A stretch of DNA of 64,000 nucleotides. It comes from Lingula anatina (taxonomy: Eukaryota; Brachiopoda; Lingulata; Lingulida; Lingulidae). The stretch is taken from contig NW_019773565.1 of assembly GCF_001039355.2 (NCBI RefSeq), positions 1 through 64,000 of the forward strand, in the 5' to 3' direction. The translations under genes were made by a program, and so were the position numbers. Each line of letters begins with the position of its first letter. Position 1 is the first letter of the stretch. The notes beneath the pieces were generated by a model. The model was not told the origin of the DNA, made no database searches, and saw only the letters and a list, made by a program, of their open reading frames with translations. Below, piece by piece: positions 23,470 to 35,005 of this stretch.

Positions 23470-23897
23470 ATGGAACTTAATAAGATTTTGATGGTTATCG
23501 GATGTACAAGTGCATGTATCACGGTACTCATTGTGTGCATGGGCACTCGACTTTTATTTTTGGATCAACAATATATTGGTCCATTTAAAAAGGATTTGGC
23601 AAGAAATGCCCGGAGAAAATATCTTCAACACAACGAGGAAACCTCAGCCAGACTAATGTATGTGAATGGTGGAAAATACAACCTCATGAACGGAACAAAT
23701 GGTAACTAATGGATTAGGAATGGGCCATCAGAGAGCGAGCAATTGTTGCATTTTTGGAATCACTGTGAAAATCAACATGTCTGCGATGCAACTAGGTCCC
23801 CGAATGTGAATCATACCATCGCCGTCACTGTTTCCAAAAACGAGTTGGTGGTATTCATCAGGGAAAGCGTTATCACTTCAGAAAAGCCGCAACAGGC
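23470..23897 (+). pseudogene. PC-esterase N-terminal fragment with premature stop (unit 2)
   Basis: Counterpart of 15311-15738: the same signal anchor start (MELNKILMVIGCTSACITVL), the same TTA-to-TAA stop (23707-23709) and the same breakpoint after EKPQQ. It differs by a handful of substitutions, so both fragments descend from one already broken copy. Confidence 0.85.
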
Positions 23898-24980
23898 TTT
23901 GCGTAACCCTGGGTTGACGGCATTAATTTACAGATAAAAACAGTATCGACCGAGAATTCAACATGTAGACCCACACGTGCATTGCCACCTTCTTTTTGTT
24001 ATTGTTGTCTGCCGTGAGGCAGGTTCAGCGTCCCTCTCGATCGTCAGCCCTTCGTTTGATCTCACAACAACTTTCTTTCTTAATTCTTATGCCAGTGGTC
24101 GAGCATTGTCATTCTCTTTCTTCCACAGCGTCTTTTCCTATTTAACCTGCCTTCAAAGACCCCCCCCCCCCCAACAGTTCATGAGGTTTCATAACGTGAC
24201 CGATCTATTTCTTCTGCCGATTATAGATAATCTCTATCAAAGATCTCCTTTCGTTCATCCTAAGCAGTACTTTCTCATTTTTACTTTACCTGTCCAAACA
24301 CGGAGTTAAGGCAGCCATATATCATATCTTGATCATTATCATTACGGGGTTTTACGTACGTACATGTATTTCTTTGTTGTCAGAGTTCATTGCATTTTTT
24401 ACTATGTCGAGCTCCACTTTTGCATAAGCACCTGGAAATATTAATCCCTTCCTTGTCCTTATAGTAACCTTTTTGATTGTAGAAGGTCCACTCTGAAATT
24501 ACTTGTATCTCCTCCCATTCATTATGAGTGTTCCATAAACCACCTACGGACTAAGATGAAGACGGAGATAAATGAAAATTGCGTAATACTTAGGTTTAAC
24601 GTGCATCTTTGGCTAAGAACTGTGTGTAAATTTTCTAAAAAGCTGCAGGCGCCACAGTCTTTGACTCAGTCTAGACTCGTTCGTCATAGTTGGTACTATA
24701 GTGGGAGGAGTTTGCCCAAAGAATTTTCATCTATGTACCAAGATGAAGACATATAGCCTTCTACACGTACGTGCATATGTTCCAAGTGAAGACTTATAGC
24801 CTTCTACTTGTACGTGTATATGTTCCAAGTGAAGACATATAGTCATCTACTTGTACGTGTATATGTTCCAAGTGAAGACATATAGTCATCTACTTGTATA
24901 TGTTCCAAGTGAAGAGATGTGATCTTTGGCATCACTGCATGAATTATACTTCAATCCAGGAAAATTACTGAGTTTGAATT
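23898..24980 (+). repeat. upstream flank module of PC-esterase gene, copy C
   Basis: Near-identical to 8644-9722, including the poly-C tract and the 43-bp minisatellite (starts near 24738, 24782, 24825, 24868 and 24905). It ends at the ATG at 24981. Confidence 0.75.
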
Positions 24981-26417
24981 ATGGAACTAAATAGGATTTT
25001 GTTGGTTATCGGATGTACAAGTACGTGTATCACGGCATTCATTGTTTGCTTGGGCACTCGACTTTTATTTTCGGATCAACAGTATTTTGGTCTCTTTAAG
25101 AAGGATTTGGCAAGAAATGCCCGGAGAAAATATCTTCAAAACGACGAAGAATCCTCAGCCAGACTAATGTACGTGAATGGTGGAAAATATAACCTCATGA
25201 ACGGAACAAATGGTAACTTATGGATTAGGAATGGTCCATCAGAGAGCGAGCAATTGTTGCATTTTTGGAATCACTGTGAAAATCAACATGTGTGCAATGC
25301 AACTCGGTCCCCGAATGTGAATCATACCATCACCGTCACTATTTCCGACAACGAGTTGGTGGTATTCATCAGGGAAAGCGTTATCACTTCAGAAAAGCCG
25401 CCACAGAGTTCTTTGGGAGGCAGTGGGTTTCGAATCGAACTGCATGGAAGAGAAATACTCACGTGTCCAGTGACGGACTTTTACAACGGCACTTATATCG
25501 CTATTTGTCCAAAAATTACTGGCTGTGTCAAAGGCACAGTGTATTTTGACTATACTGGATTTGAAGCATACAGGCATCACCAACGGCCTAAGAAGCATAT
25601 GCGGTTTGAGGATTTATGTTGGCCAAGAAAAATCCACAAGGTGATACGTATTTTTGAAATATGCCCCGACAAAACAAGAACAGGTCTGAGAACAAATAAC
25701 AAGTCAGGTTTTTGCAAGTCTAAAACGCTGGATGAATTCATGATGGGACGCTGGTGGAATGATAGGGGGAAGTTACACTGGGGATCGTCTGATGGCTGTC
25801 CATTTGAACTCATGTCTTATAAAGAGCTTCTACGGTGTTATGACAGAATTGATTCTCATGTTAGGAGATTTAGTGAGTATCTAAGAAGCATCATTTTGAA
25901 ACAGTCTCGAGCAGCAAAACGGATATTCATGTGGTCCCCATACTCCAAAGAAATGCCAGCACATATTCATTCTGTGTTGAACTCTACAAATCTAGCACAA
26001 AATACAAATCAAGTTATTCTGGTAAATTTTGGAATTTGGGCAAATGTTTTTGAGAGCAGCAAAAAGTTTCTGCAACAGGATGTTCCGGTTTTCCTCAAAT
26101 TTCTATCCACTTTGCAAAAGAAAATGAAGCCACATGCGCCTCGCCTGATTTATCTTAACATTCTCCCAAGTCCTTGTGGGGAACAAGACTCAAACTATTA
26201 CATGTTGGCAGCTGTTAATGAAATATTTACTCGACAACTTCAGCAATACGGTGTTGAGATTGTGGATGGTTTTTACGTGGCTAATCCAAGAATGAACGAA
26301 GTTTGTGACAGCCACCACTTTTTATGTAGTAAGGCCATGAATAACCTGGACTTGTACAGAAATGACATTGGAAAAACTCTCGCTCATTTAATTTTCAAGC
26401 TGATGTGTAAGCCATAA
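24981..26417 (+). CDS. PC-esterase type II membrane protein, copy C, block I damaged
   Basis: A single open frame of 478 aa, with signal anchor at residues about 5-27. It is almost identical to gene A through residue 290, then becomes like genes B and D at the C-terminus (CDSHHFLCSKAMNN, IGKTLAHLIFKLMCKP). Compared with gene A, 18 bases are missing at 25851, removing the strand LTIVG and the Gly before the nucleophile. DSH (291-293) is left directly after RI, where IVGDSH is expected. DSHH at 443-446 is intact. The fold around the catalytic Ser is therefore likely compromised, although the frame remains open. It could be a recent loss-of-function copy or a repurposed non-catalytic protein. 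Expression is unknown; the promoter module is present. Confidence 0.8.
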   Translation: MELNRILLVIGCTSTCITAFIVCLGTRLLFSDQQYFGLFKKDLARNARRKYLQNDEESSARLMYVNGGKYNLMNGTNGNLWIRNGPSESEQLLHFWNHCENQHVCNATRSPNVNHTITVTISDNELVVFIRESVITSEKPPQSSLGGSGFRIELHGREILTCPVTDFYNGTYIAICPKITGCVKGTVYFDYTGFEAYRHHQRPKKHMRFEDLCWPRKIHKVIRIFEICPDKTRTGLRTNNKSGFCKSKTLDEFMMGRWWNDRGKLHWGSSDGCPFELMSYKELLRCYDRIDSHVRRFSEYLRSIILKQSRAAKRIFMWSPYSKEMPAHIHSVLNSTNLAQNTNQVILVNFGIWANVFESSKKFLQQDVPVFLKFLSTLQKKMKPHAPRLIYLNILPSPCGEQDSNYYMLAAVNEIFTRQLQQYGVEIVDGFYVANPRMNEVCDSHHFLCSKAMNNLDLYRNDIGKTLAHLIFKLMCKP

Positions 26418-28268
26418 GGGGAGAATACATGCAACCATTGACGGCACTATTTTTATGATGTAACATATCTTTAAAAAAGAAATAAAGAGAGGGAGAGGGT
26501 AAAAGAAATTGAGAGATTCACGTGTACTGTTAACAAGCACTCAAGTGGCTCGTTAAGATGAATAAATATCTTTTAAAAAACGTGAACTTACAAAGAACAC
26601 ACACACATTTTTAAATTTCATTACATATAAGTAAATACATGACGTTTGCCACACAATGATAACGAAGCACCTTCCAAACACACCCATTAACATACTTGTA
26701 ATTAAAATACATCATTTGCAAATTATGTACAAAAACACATGTAAATCTATGTTTAAGTAGAGCTTAGCAGGGTGTCTTGATTTTAAAGCCATCATTGCAT
26801 ATGATATACTGCAGATTTCTTTTTCAAATTTAGTAAATGAAAATAGCACAAACACCACCACCACCACCTTCAAATCATATCAAGACTACATTTTCCTATC
26901 TCGTTATTAGACCGGCAACTTTTCACGAGCGCAGTGGGTGCAAGGAGTCTGGACTGAAAATCTATTTTCTTTTTATTTCCCCAAGGATTTTTTGCAGGCA
27001 CCCCTTATGGGTAGCTCTTAATTCTGTCTGCACAGAGCGAGCTTCTTTATATTAAAGGAGCAGTAAATTAATGCTTACATGGCCTATACTGTTGTCTGAG
27101 TATCCAAATGAAAATAGGCAACAGTTTAGTTCTAAGTCTACAGAGCAACTGTGAAAGGTATAAAAACTCCAAGCAATTTTTAACCATCATTAACTGGTAA
27201 AGCGAGTCAAATTTATTATTTTTTTGATAGGTGTATACACAGCATCTTACATACCTCATAAATATGTAAATAGTAATTTTTTTTTCAATTCATTGATAAA
27301 ATTTTCTTACTAAAAGTAAATTTCTTCACCTGCTAAATGTTTTCTTTGTTAAAAAATAACGTGTATGTCAAACATCCCCCTTTCACCTGGCAATTTTAAA
27401 AGAGGAACGAACCACAGTATTGACTAGATTCTGATATGTGGCAACATACTTTTCTACTTTCAAGCCTTCTTTTAGAAAAGTCGCCTTTTTAATACGAGAG
27501 AATCTGGTACATTACAAATTGGATCTAGAGCTTTGGGCACCTTGCATCAATCAGCAAAATAAACCACCTGCGGCAAATTTATAGTAACCGAGCTCAGATG
27601 TTACAAACGTCACATGGTCACACAGTCACAAAAAAGACTTTAGAGATTGGAGTTTGGCCAATAGGTGGCGTTGAGACATACTTTTTCGTTAATCAGCGGT
27701 CAGTTCATAGAAAAACAAAAATTATGAATTTATTATAGGGCCATGTCAAGCGATGTGTTTAAATCAGCTTTAAAAGAGAGTTGAATAAGTTTAAAAGATG
27801 GCATGCCGAAAATTGACATTGCTCGCGCTCGCAGTGGATAAAGTGGATATTTAGAGTAACATTTGTATAGTCACTATAGGTTTATAGGATACGATAAGTT
27901 GGTATTGGTTCATATCTTCTCTTTAAAGTAAAAACTGTAGCCTTCTTGCAAAAAAGTTTAATTTTTAGGAGTCTGGCCCAAACCCGGGTGCTCGAATTAA
28001 GATTCATGACCAATTCTAAAATGTACCAGTAGGTGTTGCACTTCCATATAAAACTTCTGTGGCGCAACTTTTCATATTTGCATATTTGTTTTTCATTTTA
28101 TACAAAGTAGTCGTCGTCACGTAAGTTTATTTCACAAATGACAATTGATCTAGGCTTACCAACTCCTCTCATCAACCATGTACATGTACCAGTACCTAGT
28201 TGTTGTGCAAGGTGTGAGGATTTGCTGTATTTTCTTTCCTCATGCTGGCCTACCACGTGACGGGATGT
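26418..28268. repeat. 3' flank of gene C and upstream region of gene D (interrupted)
   Basis: 26418-27580 corresponds to 18070-19210 and to the 3' flank of gene D. 27580-28268 is the distal upstream region of D-type genes (compare 21050-21660). It is cut at 28268 by a TTAA-flanked insertion and resumes at 31285. Confidence 0.7.
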
Positions 28269-28272
28269 TTAA

Positions 28273-31200
28273 AGAAGGACGGAAGTACATACGTTTTTTT
28301 ATGTAGTCCGATGGTGTATTTTTTTAAATACAACTCGCCGAAAGCGCGACTTCAATACGTACACCAGTGACCTATTTATAGCGCATTGAATGTACGGGTT
28401 CTCACCTGTGAAAACCGCTCGTTTGGAGGAAGGCTGGAAATAGCCGAAATCGAGGCCACTGCGAGGTGACGTCAGGGGTATGGCCTACATGTACACTGTC
28501 TGCGACCGAGTTGGTAGGGAGATTCACGTGTCGGACTATGGTCTGGACGACGCAGTATGATGAAAGTAATGAGGCGAGCACGGCAAGCGTCTGAAGCTTG
28601 ACACAGTCGGTACTCCCTTACAAATCTGAACCCTTTCAGTCAGACTCTGAAGACGAGGGAGACGGCGGTGCCACTGGCGTCACTTCCAGTTTACAAGTTC
28701 TATATATATTTACTTCCTTAGTGGTAAGTAATATAACATTAGAAGTATTATGCAAAATACTTCAGGGATAGGAGCAAAACGTAACATTTTGAATTAAATA
28801 AGTTATGTAAAGTATGTCTACATGTCTGACATACATATGTGTTACATAATTTACCAGTGTTTTTTATTTATTTATTTATTTTTTGTAGAAAGGTGGTGTT
28901 TGTTTTATCACCATGCACTCAGGATTTGATCAGGCCTGTCTAAGTCCCTATACATTGGAAATCGCATACTTTTAGCACAGGAAGTAGTAATTCAAGTAAA
29001 TCATACAGTAAATCAGACACATGGTACATGTAATCATATTCAATCAGTTACTCAAGCAATACTACCATCAGCACAATCCTGAAATTCTCTAAATCTTCGT
29101 CTTATATTTTATTGAAATGTTTACATTGCTTTTTATTCACCCGAATGGAATATATAATATTTTGTTTTCATTTATTTTCATGAAATTTACTGGGCAATTG
29201 TATTATATTCTTTCAGGAAATACAGGGGTATCTTAACATATCTTATTGCCAAGTGGTGTGGCGGTGCAGATTTTTTTGGGGGAAAAGAATGCAGGGTCCC
29301 CCTAACTGCTTGTGCATTGATTAAGATTAGAAGCATGCTTACATCAAGTGGACATCACTCAGAGTTAAAATTGCCTAACTTGGATTTACTTCTATTCCAT
29401 TAACTTGCACGAGGACTGAAGTGACCTAGAGTTGATCTTGTATAAAGAAATGGTTAGTCATCAAAGAAAAAAAAATATATATGCACATTTATCACAAGTG
29501 CCAGATAGAAATCTTCATAGTAAAATCTTGTCCAGCTTTTCCATTATATCAAGTCAGTTTTTTTTTCATTTTTCCACACTACTATTATGGGATAAGATAA
29601 AAGAAGTTCAAATTGAATTTATATGATTATCTCACAGTATACGTACTTTATTATACACATTTCATTTTCTAGTTTATTGCACAATGATTTTAGACTTCAT
29701 GACATATAAATTAAGGCTTGAACTCTACGTTTCACATAGTACAAATGCATATAAAATATTCATATCATGTAAAATGTTTTCATGTTTTGCTTTCATATAC
29801 TGAAGTGTGTCAAAATTAATTATGAACATAATCTCTCCCTTGGTGCCTCTGTGGACCCTATAACATTTTGGTTCTTAGTCAAATATACATAGAAATTTCC
29901 AAAGCTTGCAAAAGAGCTGCCCTTCACTTGTTAAATCGAGACATAGTCTCACAAAATTGTGGTCTCCTGTACTGTGCTGTCAAAGGGGGTGGGGCTATTC
30001 CCACCAGAGGTATGTCACTGAATTTTCTTCAACGGTCTTCAACGGTCAGCAGTCAGTGGACAAAACCTAAAACGATGTACTTTTTAAGTAATTAAAAAGA
30101 TTAAAATAAAGTAATTCAAATCCGTTATGAACTCAATTCAATGTAAATCCTGAGCGAGTGCTGCTGAAGAGATTTGTCAGAGGCATACATGATGTGACCA
30201 GAATATTCTGCATATGACATATTGCATTTCTGTTTGTCTGGACACCTGTGGCAACAATAACAATAATAATAAATACAACTGTCATAAGTTAAAGCACACA
30301 AAATGAAATAATTTATAATGAAGCTTTCTCACCTTTACATTGAAGTTTAGGCTTAGACTGAACAGCAAATGATCTTGGACCTTCATTCCCTTCAGCTGGG
30401 TCCCTCTTGTTACTAGTATCTGAAATTATAAGAAAACATTCTACGTATATGTGGACAGGCTTAGTAACACAATTCAAATCTTTTCTATTAAAATACGCTC
30501 GCACGCAGAGAAGTTAACTATATAGGTAAGGTAAAAAGAAAATCTGAACAAGTGATTTAATAAATCTCCACAGCTTCTGCCCTTTACTGGTATACTGAAT
30601 GTCATCAGTTAGTTTCAAATCATATAAACTTATCATAAATAAAAAAGTAATGGAAGTACTTATGGAAGACTGCATTCTCATTACAATCTATGATACCTTG
30701 TGCCTCTGTATGATGAATATCTTGGTATGCAGGCGAGTGGTCGTAACTATCTCTGTCAGCAAAAATTTACATTTCTTCTTCTTTTTCAATGTTTTTCAAT
30801 TGTCGTTACTGTATCAGGTAGCGCGAATCTCAAATTGTTTCTCACATATCCGCATCGTCTTCGACCGCAGATCAAAATCTTTACGTGGCACGCAAACAAA
30901 ATTGATCCACTGTCTTCTCAATTTCTATTTTTTACCCGAAAGAAATGAAACAAAACTTCGTCAATATAGCAACTAGTACTGTTGCCTCCATGCACCACAC
31001 AATAGCGTCCTTTGCCTCTCTTCAACTTGTTTCAGTTAGAATGATGAGAAACAAACCGCTTCAAACCATTTCAGCAGTGAAGCGAGTATACCAAACAGGT
31101 TACGTCATTTCCGTTTCAGCGAGTTTTATGCAGTCGCGTTCAGGTGTGTTGTTTTGCATTATCGTCAATTACACCGCATCAGGCTATCGCTCGGAAACGC

Positions 31201-31280
31201 GATTCCCGGGACTCGAATATTAAAAAATTACTCAGTCGGACTACATAAAAAAAAAAAAATGTATGTACTTCCGTCCTTCT
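28273..31280. mobile_element. 3-kb TTAA-flanked element with terminal inverted repeats
   Basis: Both sides carry TTAA (28269-28272 and 31281-31284). The ends are inverted copies: left AGAAGGACGGAAGTACATAC, right its complement, extending about 38 bp through a T-run and ATGTAGTCCGA. The host sequence on either side joins up with the uninterrupted upstream region in 21628-21760. TTAA duplication is typical of piggyBac-type transposition, although the termini do not begin with the usual CCC. No transposase is recognised. The segment contains an acidic plus-strand stretch near 28630-28670 (SEPFQSDSEDEGDGG) that could be a piggyBac-like N-terminus, but this is weak. About 28556-29275 of it also occurs at the end of unit 1 (19799-20527). 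Confidence 0.65.
30133..30421 (-). other. possible two-exon coding remnant inside TTAA element
   Basis: On the minus strand, a clean acceptor (ttataatttcag) opens an exon at about 30421 reading DTSNKRDPAEGNEGP and KPKLQCK, and ends at a donor AAAG/GTGAGA near 30333. A following acceptor near 30230 would continue KQKCNMSYAEYSGHIMYASD to a stop. The splice signals are good, but neither piece is recognised as a known domain and no upstream exon was found. Confidence 0.3.
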
Positions 31281-31284
31281 TTAA

Positions 31285-31437
31285 GATTTGGCATATTGAA
31301 TCAAGGACATTCTCTGCTATCTAGTACATACAGTGTATACGGGATATTAGTCTGGCAGGCATCGCTGAGATATACACTCCTTCTTCCAGGAATCAAACAT
31401 CCATCGAGTTCATACATATATGTGTCAAGTTTGAGAC
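31285..31437 (+). promoter_or_regulatory. proximal upstream region of PC-esterase gene D
   Basis: This short segment (gatttggcatattgaatcaa through gtcaagtttgagacatg) is shared with the regions before the copies at 13107 and 21802. It is the only gene-D-specific upstream DNA left next to the ATG, because the 3-kb insertion separates it from the rest at 27580-28268. No core promoter motif is called. Confidence 0.45.
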
Positions 31438-32928
31438 ATGGGACTGCATAAGATTATCCTGATTATCGGATGTGCATGTCTTGCAACAATTATATATGTG
31501 GGTATTCTTTTTATTTTTGATCGACAACATTTACATCTCTTTGGGATTGGTTTGGATAGAAATTCGCGACAAAAAAATCTCCAAAAAATCGACGAAAACT
31601 CAGTCAGATTAAAATACGCGAATGATGGTAAATTTAACCTAATGAAAGGAACAAATGGCAACTTATGGATTAGGAATGGGCCATCAGAGAGCGAGCAATT
31701 GTTGCATTTTTGGAATCACTGTGAAAATCAACATGTGTGCGATGCGACTAGGTCCCCGAATGTGAACCATACCATCGCCGTCACTATTTCCGACAACGAG
31801 TTCGTGGTATTCATCAGGGAAAGCGTTATCACTTCAGAAAAGCAGCCACAGAGTTCTTTGGGAGGCAGTGGGTTTCGAATCGAACTGCATGGAAGAGAAA
31901 TACTCACGTGTCCAGTGACGGACTTTTACAACGGCAGTTATATCGCTCTTTGTCCAAAAATTACTGGCTGTGTCAAGGGCACTGTGTATTTTGACTATAC
32001 TGGTTTTGAGGCATACAAGCATCATCCACGGATTGGTGTGCATCGCTTTTGGGAGAAGATATGCTGGCCAAATAGAATCCACAAGGTAATATCTACTTTT
32101 AATAAATGCCCCGAAAAGAAAGGAAGGGTGTTGGAGACAGATTACAAGCAAAGTTCTTGCAATTCTAAAACCCTGGACGATTTTATGATGGGACGCTGGT
32201 GGAATGATAGCGGGAAGTTATATTGGGGATCGTCTGATGGCTGTCCATTTGAGTTCACGTCTGATAAAGACCTCTTACGGTGTTATGACAGAATTAATAT
32301 AACAATAATCGGCGATTCTCACCTTAGGAGAGTTAGTGAGTATCTGAGAAGCATCATTTTGAAACAGTTTCAAAAAGATGTTCGTCATGAGAGTAGAAAA
32401 ATAAGGAAACAATTCGAGACCGCAACAAAACAGATATTTAAGTGGTCCCCTTTTTCTAATGATACAATGAGACACATTTCATCTGTGATGAATTCTGCAG
32501 GTCAAGCACTAAATACAAATCAAGTTATTCTGGTTAATTTTGGAATTTGGGCAAATGTTTTTGAGAGCAGCAAAAAGTTTCTGCAACAGGATGTTCCGGT
32601 TTTCCTCAAATTTCTGCCCATTATGCAAAAGAAAATGAGGCCGTATGCGCCTCGCTTGATTTATCTTAATATTCTCCCAAGTCCTTGTGGGGAACAAGAT
32701 TCAAACTATTACATGTTGACAGCTGTTAATGAAATATTTACTCGACAACTTCAGCAATACAGTGTTGAGATTGTGGATGGCTTTTACGTGGCTAATCCTA
32801 GAATGAACGAAGTTTGTGACAGCCACCATTTTTTATGTAGTAAGGCCATGAATAACCCGGACTTGTACAGAAATGACATTGGGAAAACTCTCGCTCATTT
32901 AATTTTCAAGCTGATGTGTAAGCCATAA
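31438..32928 (+). CDS. PC-esterase (SGNH/GDSH) type II membrane protein, copy D
   Basis: A single-exon gene of 496 aa. The N-terminal 75 residues (MGLHKIILIIGCACLATIIY signal anchor, then a stem) differ from the A/C type, while residues from about GTNGNLWIRNGPSESEQ onward are nearly identical to the other copies. GDSH (Ser294) follows ITII, and the VNFGIWANVFES and DSHH (461-464) motifs are intact, so catalysis is possible. Compared with gene A it has about 16 extra residues between SIILKQ and KWSPF (QKDVRHESRKIRKQFETAT). The protein is predicted to be Golgi or secretory and lumenal, modifying glycans by O-acyl transfer or hydrolysis by analogy with Cas1p/NXPE/TBL families. The substrate is unknown. 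A 3-kb TTAA element sits 154 bp upstream of the ATG. Confidence 0.8.
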   Translation: MGLHKIILIIGCACLATIIYVGILFIFDRQHLHLFGIGLDRNSRQKNLQKIDENSVRLKYANDGKFNLMKGTNGNLWIRNGPSESEQLLHFWNHCENQHVCDATRSPNVNHTIAVTISDNEFVVFIRESVITSEKQPQSSLGGSGFRIELHGREILTCPVTDFYNGSYIALCPKITGCVKGTVYFDYTGFEAYKHHPRIGVHRFWEKICWPNRIHKVISTFNKCPEKKGRVLETDYKQSSCNSKTLDDFMMGRWWNDSGKLYWGSSDGCPFEFTSDKDLLRCYDRINITIIGDSHLRRVSEYLRSIILKQFQKDVRHESRKIRKQFETATKQIFKWSPFSNDTMRHISSVMNSAGQALNTNQVILVNFGIWANVFESSKKFLQQDVPVFLKFLPIMQKKMRPYAPRLIYLNILPSPCGEQDSNYYMLTAVNEIFTRQLQQYSVEIVDGFYVANPRMNEVCDSHHFLCSKAMNNPDLYRNDIGKTLAHLIFKLMCKP

Positions 32929-35005
32929 GGGAAAAAATGCATGCAACCATTGACGGCACTATTTTCATGATGTAACATATCTAAAACAGGAAATAAAGAG
33001 AGGGAGAGGGTAAAAGAAATTGTGAGATTCACGTGTACTGCGAACAAACACTCAAGTGGCTCGTTAAGATAAATAAATATCTTTTAAAAAACGTGAACTT
33101 ACAAAGAACACACACTCACACACATTTTTTAAATTTCATTTCACATAAGCAAATACAAGACGTTTGACACACAATGATGACGAAGCACCTTCCAAACACA
33201 CTCATTAACATACATGTAATTAGAATAAATCACTTGCAAATACAAAAATACATGTAAATTTACGTTTAAGTAGAGCTTTGCAGACTGTGTTGATTTTTTT
33301 AGCCATCATTGCATATGATATACTGCAGTTTTTTTTTCTTTTTCAAATTTCCTCAAGGATTTTTGCAGGCACCCCTTATGGGTTGCTCTTAATTCTGTCT
33401 GCACAGAGCGAGTTTCTTTATATTAAATGAGTAGTAAATTAATGCCTACATGGCCTATACTGTTGTCTGAGTATCCAAATGAAAATAGGCAACAGTTTTC
33501 GTTCTAAGTCTACAGAGTACTGTGCACGGGATATAAACTCAAAGCAATTTTTAACCATCATTAACTCGTAAAGCGAGTCAAATTTATTATTTGTTTTTTG
33601 ATAGGTGTATACACAGCATCTTACATACCTCATAAATATGTAATATATATATTTTTTCAATTATAGTTCATTGACGAAATTATTTTCTTACTAAAGTCAA
33701 TTTCTTCTTCAACTACTTAATTTTTTCTTTGTTAAAAAATAACGTGTACGTCAAATATCCCCCTTTCACCAGGCAACTTTAAAAGAGGAACCACAACATT
33801 GACTTGATTCTGATATGTAGCAACATCCTTTTTTTTTACTTTCAAATCTTTGCTTGCTTTCAGAAAAGTCGCCCTTTTAATACAAGAAAAGCGGGCACAT
33901 TACAAAACGGATATAGAACTTTGGGCACCTTGCATTAATCAGCAAAATAAACCATTGTACTTCATTTGGACATGTTCAACTTTTTCTGTAAATATTTTTA
34001 ACATTTAATTATACAATATAAATATACATTAAAAATAGTGTTTAAAATATTTCTGTATGTACAGCTAACTTCATAAGTTACACCAATATGTCTCATTTAG
34101 AAAGATTACTCCACATCTTCACTGCTAAATATGTTAACAGTTTCATTTTAAAAAAATTCATATAGCTGCCTATATTGTCCTTACACTCAAGATAATAATT
34201 TTACAAAATCATCACAATTCTTGGAAGAGATAACATGTCACATGCTGGTCCCGTATACAAGCATCTGATGGTTTGAATAAATTAATTTTTTTAAGCTTCA
34301 CACAGTTGCATATGAGAAGCATTACACAAAGTACACCCTGAAAGTTCAATTTTCAAAAAATATACTGATGATCTAGCTGGAATGATCACCTTTTTCAAAA
34401 GAGATTTCCAAGACATGGGAATTTACATAAAGTAAAAACTACATTGTTATGGTCTGTCAGTTGGGCACTTTACCTTTGTAACGGGGAGTTGGAGTGACAG
34501 TACTGAACAACTATGGTGGATTACACTGACTTCTATGTTAAACGTGTCATGCTTTGTGAGATGATATATTTTATGGCATTACCCAACTTGCTGGTTGCTA
34601 ACTAAAGGCATGTGAATTCCACCTAACTGTAACAATGGTGACAGTGTATTTTTCCATCTTTGGGAACATTGTGTCAAGACCATAACAAGGTAGACCAAAA
34701 ATGCAATGCCTAATTCAACATCATTCACCACTTTAAAACAATAAATTACTGGGCTGTAAACTGACACCAGCATGAAGATACTACAAGGTAAATATGAGTG
34801 GTTCAAACATGGGGATTCACATGTTGGCTCACATGTATAAGCATGCATGTGTGTTTGACTTTTACATGTGCTTCCATGTTTTAGTCTTTGTGTGTGTTTG
34901 TGTATGTAGTATGAGTGTACAGTAGGGATGGTAAGGAGATGTCTAGGAAATTTCACCACCCACCCTACTCTATAAAATGGTCCATCAAGCTGCCACCTAA
35001 AGCTA
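32929..35005. other. gene D 3' flank and C1GALT1 3' UTR/downstream region
   Basis: 32929-33960 is the 3' flank shared with the other PC-esterase copies. 34256-34560 is the segment that was copied into both array units. 34560-35005 lies directly behind the C1GALT1 stop and should include its 3' UTR. The open minus-strand frame there (34579-35016) is not considered coding. Confidence 0.6.

Noticed and set aside
30599-30976. 125-codon plus-strand frame inside the TTAA element
   Set aside because: Low-complexity hydrophobic composition and no recognisable motif; not called as a transposase.
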